DNA from: Deltaproteobacteria bacterium
GTDB taxonomy: Bacteria; Desulfobacterota; B13-G15; RBG-16-54-18
Assembly: GCA_019308925.1 (NCBI GenBank)
Contig: JAFDHG010000006.1
Span: forward strand, 1-52,201
DNA: 52,201 bases
Direction of reading: 5' to 3'
The position numbers and the translations under genes were made by a program. Below the pieces are notes generated by a model that was given only the letters and a program-made list of their open reading frames with translations, searched no databases and was not told where the DNA came from. The number at the start of each line of letters is the position of its first letter. Positions within the stretch are counted from its first letter, which is position 1. Shown here piece after piece: positions 17,086-25,314 of this stretch.

Positions 17086-17805
17086 ATGAGAGAAAAATCG
17101 AAATACAAACGGATATTGATAAAGCTGAGCGGTGAAATAATGACAGGGGAGGAGGGAGTGGGAATAGATCCTGCGGCCTTGCGGGCGTTGGCTCAGGAGA
17201 TCAAAGAGCTAGGGGAGTTAGGAATAGAAATGGTCTTGGTGATCGGGGGGGGGAATCTCATCCGGGGGGCACAGGCCGCTGATTATGGGATAGAGAGGGT
17301 GACAGCGGATCAAATGGGGATGTTGACCACCATCATCAACGGCCTTTCCTTAAGAGACGTGTTGGAGGAGGCAGGAGTTTCGACATCTTTACAATCTGCC
17401 TTGCCGGTAGGGGGGCTGGTGGCACCGTATGTGCGCGACCATGCCCTCAGGGACTTGAAGGAGAAGAAGGTGATCATCTTTGTAGGGGGGACAGGGAGCC
17501 CCTTCTTCACCACGGACACGGCGGCTTCCTTGCGGGCCCTTGAGTTAGGCTCAGAGATCATCCTCAAGGCCACTAAGGTAGATGGTGTATATGATTCTGA
17601 TCCCCTAGAAAATCCAGCGGCAATAAAATTCAACCACATCTCGTACCAGGAGATATTGCAGAGGAGGTTGCAGGTAATGGATTTCACCGCCATCTCCCTT
17701 TGCATGGACAATCAACTTCCCCTTGTGGTCTTCAACATCGGGGCCAGGGGAAGCATGAAGAGGATAATCTTAGGGGGAAAAGAAGGGACATTGATAGGTA
17801 GGTGA
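17086..17805 (+). CDS. pyrH: UMP kinase
   Basis: Phosphorylates UMP to UDP, an essential step in pyrimidine nucleotide synthesis; a hexameric amino-acid-kinase-fold enzyme. KYKRILIKLSGEIM, the GGGNLIRG loop, GTGSPFFTTDTAA and the C-terminal GTLIG are family signatures. From ATG 17086 it has 239 residues, matching the normal size. The ribosome binding site is weak here; TTG at 17047 is preceded by AGGA and would add 13 residues with no family counterpart. Confidence 0.95.
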   Translation: MREKSKYKRILIKLSGEIMTGEEGVGIDPAALRALAQEIKELGELGIEMVLVIGGGNLIRGAQAADYGIERVTADQMGMLTTIINGLSLRDVLEEAGVSTSLQSALPVGGLVAPYVRDHALRDLKEKKVIIFVGGTGSPFFTTDTAASLRALELGSEIILKATKVDGVYDSDPLENPAAIKFNHISYQEILQRRLQVMDFTAISLCMDNQLPLVVFNIGARGSMKRIILGGKEGTLIGR

Positions 17806-17809
17806 TCCT

Positions 17810-18367
17810 ATGGAACCTAAGGTCATAAAAGAAAGTGAAGCTAAGATGAAGAAGACCCTCTCCTCCTTGGATAAGGAACTGGGGAAGGTGCGCACTGGCA
17901 GGGCCTCCTTGGCCCTCTTGGACGACATCAGGATGGACTATTATGGGGCTCCTACCCCCCTCAACCAGGTAGCCACCCTCTCGGTGCCTGAGAGCAGACT
18001 CATCGTCATTCAACCCTGGGACACCTCCACAATCGGTGAGATAGAAAGGGCGCTCTTGAAGTCTGAATTGGGTATGACCCCGGTAAATGATGGGAAGGTC
18101 ATCCGCATCACCATCCCCAAGCTGACGGAGGAGCGTAGAAAAGAGTTGGTGAAGGTGGTCAAAAAGATGGGGGAGAACAGCAAGATCGGGGCGCGCAATA
18201 TCAGGAGAGAGGCCATCGAAAGATTGCGCAAGATGGAGAAGGCGAAGGAGATCTCAGAAGATGAATTACATCAATGGCAAACCCAGGTACAAAAGATAAC
18301 GGATAAATTCATCGGCCAGATCGATGAGTTGATTGAGGCCAAGGAAAAGGAAGTAATGGAGATCTAA
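17810..18367 (+). CDS. frr: Ribosome recycling factor
   Basis: A tRNA-shaped factor that splits post-termination ribosomes together with EF-G. It has 185 residues, with the conserved GRASLALLDDIRMDYYG near the start, the beta-domain segment LIVIQPWDTS and the helical C-terminal region (RRELVK and NIRREAIE). The ATG begins two bases after the pyrH stop codon, in the conserved tsf-pyrH-frr order. Confidence 0.97.
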   Translation: MEPKVIKESEAKMKKTLSSLDKELGKVRTGRASLALLDDIRMDYYGAPTPLNQVATLSVPESRLIVIQPWDTSTIGEIERALLKSELGMTPVNDGKVIRITIPKLTEERRKELVKVVKKMGENSKIGARNIRREAIERLRKMEKAKEISEDELHQWQTQVQKITDKFIGQIDELIEAKEKEVMEI

Positions 18368-18386
18368 AAGTAAGGAGGTGATAGAA

Positions 18387-18557
18387 GTGCCTTATGAGAT
18401 CACTGATGAGTGTGTGGCCTGCGGGACCTGTGCCGAGGAGTGCCCCGCAGATGCCATAGAGGAGGGTGAGGACATATATGTTATAAAGCAGGATGAATGC
18501 ACCGAATGTGGGACCTGTATGGAGGTCTGCCCAGTAGATGCGGTTATTGAAGTATAG
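18387..18557 (+). CDS. 2[4Fe-4S] ferredoxin
   Basis: A 56-residue bacterial-type ferredoxin with two classical cluster motifs, CVACGTCAEECP and CTECGTCMEVCP, each a C-x2-C-x2-C-x3-CP. It carries low-potential electrons in the cytoplasm. It starts with GTG eight bases after the strong AAGGAGGTG and ends just before a hairpin at 18562. It sits between frr and uppS, where most genomes have no gene. Electron supply to the Fe-S enzymes of the nearby isoprenoid pathway is possible but only inferred. Confidence 0.93.
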   Translation: MPYEITDECVACGTCAEECPADAIEEGEDIYVIKQDECTECGTCMEVCPVDAVIEV

Positions 18558-18561
18558 GTAG

Positions 18562-18588
18562 GAGGGAGCAGAACGTTTCTGCTCCCTC
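18562..18588 (+). terminator. Hairpin after the ferredoxin gene
   Basis: A perfect 12-bp inverted repeat (GAGGGAGCAGAA, loop CGT, TTCTGCTCCCTC) begins five bases after the ferredoxin stop. The following tract (TCCCTTTGC) has few uridines, so this may be an attenuating or RNA-stabilising hairpin rather than a full terminator. It divides the ribosomal half of the cluster from the envelope half. Confidence 0.65.
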
Positions 18589-18641
18589 TCCCTTTGCATT
18601 CATAAATAATTCCTCATTAGGACCACTCACGGCTTCCCTCA

Positions 18642-18670
18642 TTGCAAAGCCCCAAGACTTATGTTAGATT
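18642..18670 (+). promoter_or_regulatory. Possible promoter of the uppS-cdsA-dxr-rseP segment
   Basis: TTGCAA (18642-18647), a 17-base spacer and TAGATT (18665-18670) each match four of six consensus bases. It lies between the ferredoxin hairpin and uppS, in the only gap of the cluster longer than 100 bases, which is where a second promoter would be expected. Support is by consensus only. Confidence 0.3.
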
Positions 18671-18764
18671 TATCGGGAAGATATAGGTTTAAGCAAAAGG
18701 ATTGGTTATTAGTTCAGGGAGTAACACACTGTACCCCTAAGTAATGACAGTTCAGGGAAGGAAG

Positions 18765-19514
18765 ATGGAGAGGCTTGACCCGGGAAAGTTACCCCGCCAC
18801 ATAGCCATCATCATGGATGGGAATGGTCGTTGGGCACAGAAAAAACACCTCTCCAGGATCAAAGGGCATCAGAAGGGGCTCGAAGCAGTCAAAGAGGTGG
18901 TGGAGGCATGCGGTGAGCTCGGGATCAAGATCCTCACCCTTTATGCCTTTTCCAAAGAAAATTGGCGCCGCCCGCATAAAGAGGTAAATGAGCTGATGCG
19001 GCTCTTGCAAAGATATATGCTGGATGAGAGAGAGGAGCTTTTAAAGAAAAATATTCGTCTTAACGCCATTGGAGACTTAGAAGACCTCCCCACCCCTATC
19101 CTCCAGGCCCTCTTGGAAACGGTGGAAAGGACCCGTCACAAAGATGGCCTAACCCTCAATCTCGCCCTCAGCTATGGGGGGCGTTCAGAGATCGTTACCG
19201 GGGTCAAGAGGGTCGTTGAGGAGGTGGAAGAGGGAAAAATCAGCAAGGATGATATCACCCCGGAGACCTTCTCCAGATATCTCTTCACCAGGGACCTCAC
19301 AGACCCGGATCTGTTGGTCCGCACCAGCGGGGAGTTGCGCATCAGCAACTTCCTCCTCTGGCAGATCGCCTATACAGAGCTCTACTTCACCAAGACCCTG
19401 TGGCCTGACTTCGGTAAGGAGGAGCTGATCCAGGCTTTGCTTGACTACCAGACAAGGGAGAGGCGTTTTGGTCTCACCACCTCTCAAATCCGGGAGGATT
19501 TTCCGCCTTGGTGA
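18765..19514 (+). CDS. uppS: Undecaprenyl diphosphate synthase
   Basis: Cis-prenyltransferase that extends farnesyl diphosphate to the C55 lipid carrier for peptidoglycan and LPS. The opening LPRHIAIIMDGNGRWA has the catalytic aspartate at D18; FSKENWRRP and the C-terminal RTSGELRISNFLLWQ and ELYF motifs are also present. With ATG 18765 (after GGAAGGA) the protein has 249 residues, the usual length; ATG at 18744 would add seven residues and has a weaker ribosome binding site. Confidence 0.96.
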   Translation: MERLDPGKLPRHIAIIMDGNGRWAQKKHLSRIKGHQKGLEAVKEVVEACGELGIKILTLYAFSKENWRRPHKEVNELMRLLQRYMLDEREELLKKNIRLNAIGDLEDLPTPILQALLETVERTRHKDGLTLNLALSYGGRSEIVTGVKRVVEEVEEGKISKDDITPETFSRYLFTRDLTDPDLLVRTSGELRISNFLLWQIAYTELYFTKTLWPDFGKEELIQALLDYQTRERRFGLTTSQIREDFPPW

Positions 19515-19551
19515 AATGAGGACTTATCAGCCCGATGGATTGGGAGCTTTG

Positions 19552-20361
19552 ATGATGAAGAGGGTGTTCTCGGCATTGATTATAATTCCACCCCTGACGT
19601 TATTGATCATCTTCGGCCCTCACTATACCCTCTATATCATGGTTTCCGTGGCCGCCATCCTCGGACTCTATGAGTTTTATAATCTGGCCCTACCGGAACA
19701 GAGGGCAGCAGGAAAGATCGGCGGGGTTATCCTGGGAACAATCCTCTGCGGGGTCTTTCAGTGGGCCCCCTATGAGGCGGTCATCTCACTCCTAGGGGTG
19801 ATCCTCTTGGTCCTTTTCCTTAGCTTTCCTCTCCTCTCCTCTGAGCTCTCCACCCTGCCGAACCGGATCGGGATCACCTTTTTCGGCATCGTCTACATCC
19901 CCTTTCTGCTGTCCTATGTAACCTTGATCAACAAATTGCCCGAAGGGATCCTCTGGGTCCTTTTGCTTGTAGCCACCGTATGGGCAGGGGACACCTTTGC
20001 ACTCCTTATCGGCTCCTTTTGGGGGAGACATAAGCTTTGTCCCCGGATCAGCCCTAAAAAGACGGTAGAGGGGTTTTTTAGTTGTTTTATCGGCGCTATA
20101 CTTTCTCTTTTTGCTTTTAAATCCCTGTTCCTTCCCGCATTGGCGACAAAGGATGCTCTTATCATTGGATCAGGCATCGCCCTCTTCGGGCAGTTGGGGG
20201 ACCTCTCTGAATCGATGATTAAGAGGGGGGCCAAAGTGAAGGACTCAGGGGCCCTCATCCCTGGACATGGGGGGATGCTCGATAGATTGGACAGCTTCCT
20301 CTTCTCTTCCCCTTTTCTTTATTACTTTTTGGTCTATAAAATTTACCCTGGGGTATTATGA
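19552..20361 (+). CDS. cdsA: Phosphatidate cytidylyltransferase
   Basis: Makes CDP-diacylglycerol from phosphatidate and CTP, the branch point of membrane phospholipid synthesis. A polytopic membrane protein of 269 residues with seven to eight hydrophobic segments. The signature near the C-terminus is intact (VKDSGALIPGHGGMLDRLDS). The start MMKRVFSALIIIP follows GGGAG; an in-frame ATG at 19516, right after the uppS stop, is the alternative. It overlaps dxr by four bases (ATGA). Confidence 0.95.
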   Translation: MMKRVFSALIIIPPLTLLIIFGPHYTLYIMVSVAAILGLYEFYNLALPEQRAAGKIGGVILGTILCGVFQWAPYEAVISLLGVILLVLFLSFPLLSSELSTLPNRIGITFFGIVYIPFLLSYVTLINKLPEGILWVLLLVATVWAGDTFALLIGSFWGRHKLCPRISPKKTVEGFFSCFIGAILSLFAFKSLFLPALATKDALIIGSGIALFGQLGDLSESMIKRGAKVKDSGALIPGHGGMLDRLDSFLFSSPFLYYFLVYKIYPGVL

Positions 20362-21521
20362 AGCGGTTGGCCATCTTGGGATCTACCGGATCCATCGGGG
20401 TTAATACCCTCGACATCGTGGGACGGTTCAGGGACGAATTTGATGTTCTAGCCCTTTCTGCCGGGACCAACCTGCCGTTGCTGCGCGAACAGATCAAAAA
20501 GTTCAAGCCCCAACTTGTCTCTGTCCTAAACCAAGAACTTGCCCAAACCCTCCAAAGGGATCTTCGGAGCGAAGGGGTGGAGGTAGTGTATGGACAAGAG
20601 GGACTCGTTCTTGTAGCCACCTTCCCAGGGGTGGAGATGGTGGTCTCGGCGGTGGTGGGTTCGGCAGGTCTCTTTCCGCTGCTTGCGGCCATCGAGGAGG
20701 GGAAGGATATCGCCTTGGCGAATAAGGAATCGATGGTGATGGCCGGTGAGATCATTGTAAAAAAGGCGCAAGAGAGGGGGGTGGATATCTTACCCATCGA
20801 CAGTGAACACAGCGCCATCTTTCAAGCCTTGGGAGGAAAGAGGGGATGGGAAGAGGTAAGGAGGATAATTTTGACCGCCTCGGGGGGCCCTCTTTACTCC
20901 TTGCCCGCTGCGGGGTTACAAGGGGTAAGCCCCCAAGAGGCCTTGGCCCACCCTGTTTGGGAGATGGGCCCCAAGATCTCGGTGGATTCTGCCACCTTGA
21001 TGAATAAGGGGTTGGAGGTCATCGAGGCCCACTGGTTCTTCCAGGTCCCCCCGGAAAAGATCGAGATCCTGATCCACCCCCAGGGGGTGATCCACTCCTT
21101 AGTGGAATTTGTGGATAGATCCATCATCGCCCAGCTCAGCATCCCAGATATGAAGATCCCCATCGCCTATGCCCTCTCTTATCCCAGGAGGTTGAAGGTG
21201 GATCTCCCCTCGCTGAACTTTGTTGAACTCGCCAACCTGACCTTCGCCCCCCCTGACTACGAGAAATTCCCTTCTCTGAGGTTGGCCTATCAGGCCTTAG
21301 AGAGAGGGGGGACCTTGCCGAGTGTGCTCAACGCCGCCAATGAGATGGCGGTAGATGCCTTTCTTCAAGGCAGGATCAGCTTTGATCAAATCCCGCAGGT
21401 GGTCGTGCGCACCATGGACGGGCACAGGGCGACCCCTTTGAAAGGGGTGGACGACGCCCTGCAAGCGGACCGGTGGGCCAGGGAAAAGGCCCTAGACTTC
21501 ATCCAAAAGGTGTCCCGATGA
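20358..21521 (+). CDS. dxr: 1-deoxy-D-xylulose 5-phosphate reductoisomerase
   Basis: Converts DXP to 2-C-methyl-D-erythritol 4-phosphate with NADPH, the first committed step of the MEP isoprenoid pathway. It has 387 residues. The NADPH motif GSTGSIGVNTLDI opens the protein; the metal and substrate residues lie in PIDSEHSAIFQ, and ATLMNKGLEVIEAH and the central LTASGGP segment are conserved. It supplies precursors for uppS just upstream. ATG overlaps the cdsA stop and its own TGA overlaps the rseP ATG. Confidence 0.97.
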   Translation: MKRLAILGSTGSIGVNTLDIVGRFRDEFDVLALSAGTNLPLLREQIKKFKPQLVSVLNQELAQTLQRDLRSEGVEVVYGQEGLVLVATFPGVEMVVSAVVGSAGLFPLLAAIEEGKDIALANKESMVMAGEIIVKKAQERGVDILPIDSEHSAIFQALGGKRGWEEVRRIILTASGGPLYSLPAAGLQGVSPQEALAHPVWEMGPKISVDSATLMNKGLEVIEAHWFFQVPPEKIEILIHPQGVIHSLVEFVDRSIIAQLSIPDMKIPIAYALSYPRRLKVDLPSLNFVELANLTFAPPDYEKFPSLRLAYQALERGGTLPSVLNAANEMAVDAFLQGRISFDQIPQVVVRTMDGHRATPLKGVDDALQADRWAREKALDFIQKVSR

Positions 21522-22588
21522 TCCATATTGTGGCCTTTTTGTTTGTACTGGGGGTATTGATTTTCGTCCATGAACTGGGGCATTTCCTCGTCGCCAAACT
21601 GGGGGGGGTAAAGGTGTTGAAGTTCTCCCTCGGCTTTGGCCCCAAGCTTATCGGCAAAAAAATAGGTGAGACAGAATATATGATATCCGCCCTCCCCCTA
21701 GGGGGATACGTAAAACTCTTTGGGGATGACCCCGGGGAAAAGGTCGCAAAAGAGGAAGAGGGGAGGGCCTTTCGCTATCAATCCGTGCGCAAGAGGATGG
21801 CCATCGTTGTGGCTGGACCCCTGGCAAACATGCTGTTCGCAGCCCTCATCTTCTCCTCGCTGTTCAGTGTGGGGATCCCTCAATTATCTCCCGTAGTGGG
21901 GAAGGTAGCAGACGGTTTTCCCGCCCAAAAGGCAGGGGTAAGGCCTGGAGATGTGATCTTAAAGGTGAACGAAAAGGAGATAGCCCAATGGTCCGATCTC
22001 CTCTCGGTAATCCCCAAGAGCGAGGGGGGGGAGCTTCAGTTGACCCTTAAGAGGGGGGAAGAGGTCATTAGAATAAGGGTCACCCCCCAGGCCGTAACGA
22101 AAAAAAACATCTTCGGCGAGGAAATCAAGACCTATCAGATCGGAATCATAGCGTCAGGGGAGGCCGTACTCAAAAGGGAGCCCGTCCACAAGGCGGTGGG
22201 CAAGGGTTTTCATCAAACCTGGTTTGTCAGCAAGCTGGTGGTGTTAAGCATCGTCAAGATCATACAGCGGGTCATCCCAGCCAAGACCATAGGAGGCCCC
22301 ATCCTCATCGCCCAGATGGCCGGCAAGCAGGCCCAACAGGGTCTTCTTAACCTTATCTTTTTCACCGCGGTGTTAAGCATCAACCTGGGCATCTTGAACC
22401 TATTCCCCATTCCCATCCTCGATGGCGGTCACCTCCTCTTTCTGACCCTGGAGTCCATCATTGGGAGACCCTTAAGTATAAAGAAGCTGGAGTTGGCCCA
22501 GCAGATCGGTTTGATCATCATCATCCTGCTGATGGTCTTAGTATTCTACAACGATATCATGAGGATCCTTCCCCAAGGGACCAAGTGA
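21518..22588 (+). CDS. rseP: RseP-type site-2 (M50) intramembrane protease
   Basis: Intramembrane zinc protease that cuts anti-sigma factors and leftover signal peptides. It has 356 residues with HELGH at 18-22 in the first membrane helix, a PDZ domain at about 125-210 (GFPAQKAGVRPGDVILKVN), and the third zinc ligand in NLFPIPILDGGH near residue 305. ATG 21518 overlaps the dxr stop. Two genes downstream lie an ECF sigma factor and its membrane anti-sigma factor, which makes that anti-sigma factor a plausible substrate. Confidence 0.95.
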   Translation: MIHIVAFLFVLGVLIFVHELGHFLVAKLGGVKVLKFSLGFGPKLIGKKIGETEYMISALPLGGYVKLFGDDPGEKVAKEEEGRAFRYQSVRKRMAIVVAGPLANMLFAALIFSSLFSVGIPQLSPVVGKVADGFPAQKAGVRPGDVILKVNEKEIAQWSDLLSVIPKSEGGELQLTLKRGEEVIRIRVTPQAVTKKNIFGEEIKTYQIGIIASGEAVLKREPVHKAVGKGFHQTWFVSKLVVLSIVKIIQRVIPAKTIGGPILIAQMAGKQAQQGLLNLIFFTAVLSINLGILNLFPIPILDGGHLLFLTLESIIGRPLSIKKLELAQQIGLIIIILLMVLVFYNDIMRILPQGTK

Positions 22589-23313
22589 TGATGATCTTGG
22601 GGATCGATACATCGACCAGCTGCGGGAGCCTCGGGCTCATCGACGGGGACCAGGTAGTGGCCGAGTACAACCTTAATAGGGAGGAGACCCACTCCGCGCG
22701 TTTGATCCCTTCTATCCAGGTCCTCCTGAAGGGAGCCAAGTTGGATATCAAAGATGTAGATGGACTGGCCGTCTCCCTGGGGCCGGGTTCCTTTACCGGG
22801 CTCAGGGTAGGGCTGAGCACCGTCAAGGGGCTGGCCCTGGCGGCTGAAAAGCCGGTGGTCGGTGTTCCCACCCTGGACGCCCTCGCCCACAATCTCCCCT
22901 TCACCCCCTATCTGATCTGCCCCTTTCTGGATGCTAGAAGGGGGGAGGTCTACACCGCCCTGTACAAAGATGAGGGAGGGGGGAGGGTGAAGAGGCTGAC
23001 CCCTTATCAGGTCCTCTCACCCTCCATTATGCTTGAGGAGATCCCCCCCAAGGAGACGATCTTCCTCGGTGATGGGGTCAGGGTCTATGGTGAGCTCATC
23101 AAGGAGAGGTTGGGTGAGAGGGCCTTCTTCGCCCCACCTCACCTGAGGTTTCTCCGCGGGACGATGGTGGCCGAGCTGGGCCTGCAGCGCATCATGGAGG
23201 GGGAGAGGGATGATATCTCCTCCTTGGTACCCATTTATGTTAGGCCATCTGATGCCGAGATCCGTTGGGTGAAGAGAAAAGGGTTGAATAACTTTAAAGG
23301 AAATCGCATCTAA
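22588..23313 (+). CDS. tsaB: tRNA N6-threonylcarbamoyladenosine biosynthesis protein TsaB
   Basis: Partner of TsaD and TsaE in making t6A37 on ANN-reading tRNAs. An ASKHA-fold protein of about 241 residues starting MMILGIDTSTSCGSLGLI, with the conserved VSLGPGSFTGLRVGLSTVKGLA segment. No RimI acetyltransferase domain is fused. ATG 22588 shares its first base with the rseP stop; GTG at 22585 is also possible. Confidence 0.95.
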   Translation: MMILGIDTSTSCGSLGLIDGDQVVAEYNLNREETHSARLIPSIQVLLKGAKLDIKDVDGLAVSLGPGSFTGLRVGLSTVKGLALAAEKPVVGVPTLDALAHNLPFTPYLICPFLDARRGEVYTALYKDEGGGRVKRLTPYQVLSPSIMLEEIPPKETIFLGDGVRVYGELIKERLGERAFFAPPHLRFLRGTMVAELGLQRIMEGERDDISSLVPIYVRPSDAEIRWVKRKGLNNFKGNRI

Positions 23314-23328
23314 TTAATCAAGATCACC

Positions 23329-23868
23329 TTGGAAGAACAGGAGCTGGTAAAGAGGGTACAGGGGGGGGAGAAAGAGGCCTTTAAGGATCTGGTGGCCCCC
23401 TATCAAAGGAAGATTTACTCATTTCTCTACGGTATGGTATGGGATCGGGAGGACGCCTTGGAACTGACCCAGGAGGTGCTCATCAAGGCCTATCGATCCA
23501 TTAGGGGTTTCCGGATGGCCTCCTCTTTTTATACCTGGCTTTACCGGATCGCCGTAAACCTCGCCCTCGACTTTCGTCGCCATAGGATGGCGACCCCCGG
23601 GGTGAAGGAAGCGGTTGACCCTCCAGAGAAAGGGGGCCCTGACTCCTGCCTTATGCGTAATGAGCTTAGAGAACAGATCCTAAAGGCCATGGCCCAACTA
23701 CCCCCTCAACACCGGGCGATCATCCTTTTAAGGGAGGTGGAGGGGCTGTCCTATAAGGAGATCTCAGAGGTAATGGGTTGCCAATTAGGGACAGTGATGT
23801 CCAGGCTTCACTACGCCAGGGAGGGGTTGCGCCGGTGCCTCGCATCTTATCTGAAGGGGGAGGGTTAG
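23329..23868 (+). CDS. ECF (sigma-E-like) RNA polymerase sigma factor
   Basis: A group IV sigma factor of 179 residues. Region 2 runs from about residue 20 to 90 (DREDALELTQEVLIKAYRS, then TWLYRIAVNLALDFRR), and region 4 from about 120 to 172 (LPPQHRAIILLREVEGLSYKEI). The start is the TTG at 23329, with no clear Shine-Dalgarno; coupling to tsaB 15 bases upstream may help. The next gene is a zinc-finger membrane anti-sigma factor, and rseP is two genes upstream, so an envelope-stress response controlled by proteolysis is likely. Confidence 0.93.
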   Translation: MEEQELVKRVQGGEKEAFKDLVAPYQRKIYSFLYGMVWDREDALELTQEVLIKAYRSIRGFRMASSFYTWLYRIAVNLALDFRRHRMATPGVKEAVDPPEKGGPDSCLMRNELREQILKAMAQLPPQHRAIILLREVEGLSYKEISEVMGCQLGTVMSRLHYAREGLRRCLASYLKGEG

Positions 23869-24357
23869 ATGCCGGGCTGCAAGCATTTCACCCCTCGTTT
23901 GGAGATGTATTTGGATGGAGAACTTCCTCCCGTGGAGAGGGACTCCGTAGAGGGACACCTGCGGGTTTGTCCTCGCTGCCAAAAGGAGCTGGAGGACCTC
24001 TGCGCTCTGCGTGAACTCCTGACAGGGGCGGTGGAGGAGAGGGTGACCGACGCGCAACTCCAAGCAGTATGGGAAGGGGTATGGGAGAGGTTGAGGATCC
24101 CCTCCTTGAGGCAGAGAGTATGGTGGCCTGTAAGGGACCTCTTTTTCCCCCTTCGACCCCTTAGGACCCTCGCCTGGGGGACGGCCTTACTGGTCATCCT
24201 CTTGCTCACCCTCCCCTTGGTGACGTCCACTCCATCACCACCTGTTGTTGTGGAGTCGGTGGAGAGCGAGGACCCTGTGATGATCTTCCAGGGGGAGGAA
24301 GGGCTAACGATTATTTGGCTCTTCGAGACAGAAGAAGGAAAGGAGGAGATAGGGTGA
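23869..24357 (+). CDS. Zinc-finger transmembrane anti-sigma factor
   Basis: Cognate anti-sigma factor for the ECF sigma factor that ends one base upstream. The N-terminal zf-HC2 domain carries H30-x3-C34-x2-C37 (GHLRVCPRC), as in ZAS-type anti-sigma factors. A single transmembrane helix follows at about residues 101-119, then a short periplasmic tail of about 40 acidic residues. The topology allows regulated intramembrane proteolysis by the neighbouring RseP. It overlaps the next gene by four bases. The bound sigma factor and the inducing signal are inferred. Confidence 0.88.
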   Translation: MPGCKHFTPRLEMYLDGELPPVERDSVEGHLRVCPRCQKELEDLCALRELLTGAVEERVTDAQLQAVWEGVWERLRIPSLRQRVWWPVRDLFFPLRPLRTLAWGTALLVILLLTLPLVTSTPSPPVVVESVESEDPVMIFQGEEGLTIIWLFETEEGKEEIG

Positions 24358-24800
24358 AAAAGGTAGTCTCTCTGGGCCTCTTAAGCATGCTTTTTTTTCT
24401 ATTTTACCCATCGTTTGCCTTAGGGGGGGAGGTACAGATAGGGATTAGGGTTATCCTTGCCTCACATAAAGGGAAGGGCGTGGATACAGGCCTGCAGGAT
24501 ATCCAAGAAAAATTAAGCACTTTGTTCAATTATTCATCTTATCGACTTCTGCAAGAGCGCTCCTTCCTCCTTGCGCAAGGCCAGGTAGGTCAACTCCCCT
24601 TGACCAAAAAAAAGGATCTGCGTATCAGACTCATCCAAGAACAAGAGGGAACTGTGGAGATCGCTGTAGAGATCCTGCGGGAGGGGAGAGTGATCTTTAA
24701 GACCAAGGCCAAACTCAAGAAGGGGGGGACCTTCCTCATCGGCGGGCCAAGACATAAAGAGGGGGTTCTGATCCTGGCCATATCGGCCCAGGGCCCCTGA
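24354..24800 (+). CDS. Small secreted protein of unknown function
   Basis: A 148-residue protein with a clear signal peptide (VKKVVSLGLL then a Leu/Phe-rich core, cleavage near ALGG), so probably periplasmic. The mature part looks beta-rich with charged turns and ends with the GGPRHKEGVLILAISA segment. I do not recognise a named family. It starts with GTG at 24354, overlapping the anti-sigma stop codon after AGGAGGAG, so it is co-translated with the sigma/anti-sigma pair and may be a sensor or target of that system. Confidence 0.75.
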   Translation: MKKVVSLGLLSMLFFLFYPSFALGGEVQIGIRVILASHKGKGVDTGLQDIQEKLSTLFNYSSYRLLQERSFLLAQGQVGQLPLTKKKDLRIRLIQEQEGTVEIAVEILREGRVIFKTKAKLKKGGTFLIGGPRHKEGVLILAISAQGP

Positions 24801-24823
24801 TCCCCTTATGCAAAGATATCCTC

Positions 24824-25238
24824 TTAGCCCTCTCGGCGTGAGAGGAGGATGGCGTACTCGAAACCATCCACCAAGGCCAAGAAAGAGGCCTTGTTGATGT
24901 TCTCGGAGAAGGCCTGCACCCGCCAGACATCCTTTCCGTTGCTGAAGGTAATCTGGACCTGCACACGGGCCTCCGTACCCGAGTGTGGGTCGAAAATCTG
25001 GGAACTGAAATCAACCAACCTCACCCGCTCCAGTTCAGGGAAGAGGGGGGTGAGGGACTTCTTTAGGACCTTGGCCAGGGCATCCACCGGTCCCACACCA
25101 GTGGATGCCTCGTGCATCTGCCTGCCATCGGCCCGCAGGATGATAGTCGCCCACGATCTCAAAGGGAGGAGTATAATCTTGCAGAGCCCTCAGGGTATTA
25201 AGGGCCTTGGTAGCGTCTTCTATGTGGAGCCTAACCAT
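24824..25238 (-). pseudogene. Free-standing LeuA-type regulatory domain protein, frameshifted
   Basis: Two reading frames together encode one protein of about 138 residues like the C-terminal allosteric (LeuA_dimer) domain of 2-isopropylmalate/citramalate synthases, but without a catalytic barrel. The first frame starts at ATG 25238 after AAAGAGGGTG (MVRLHIEDATKALNTLRA to EIVGDY). The rest (IILRADGRQMHEASTGVGP to SRREG) is in another frame. The switch is near 25140-25147, at GACTATCATC on the minus strand, and needs one base removed or two added. It is either a real lesion or a sequencing error. The domain binds leucine or isoleucine in known enzymes; its role alone is unknown. Confidence 0.75.
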
Positions 25239-25314
25239 CACCCTCTTTGTACATAAAGAGAAGGGGGGATCTCTTCCATCCCCCTCCCTAGTTTTGCTCA
25301 CTCTTTTGGCCCCT

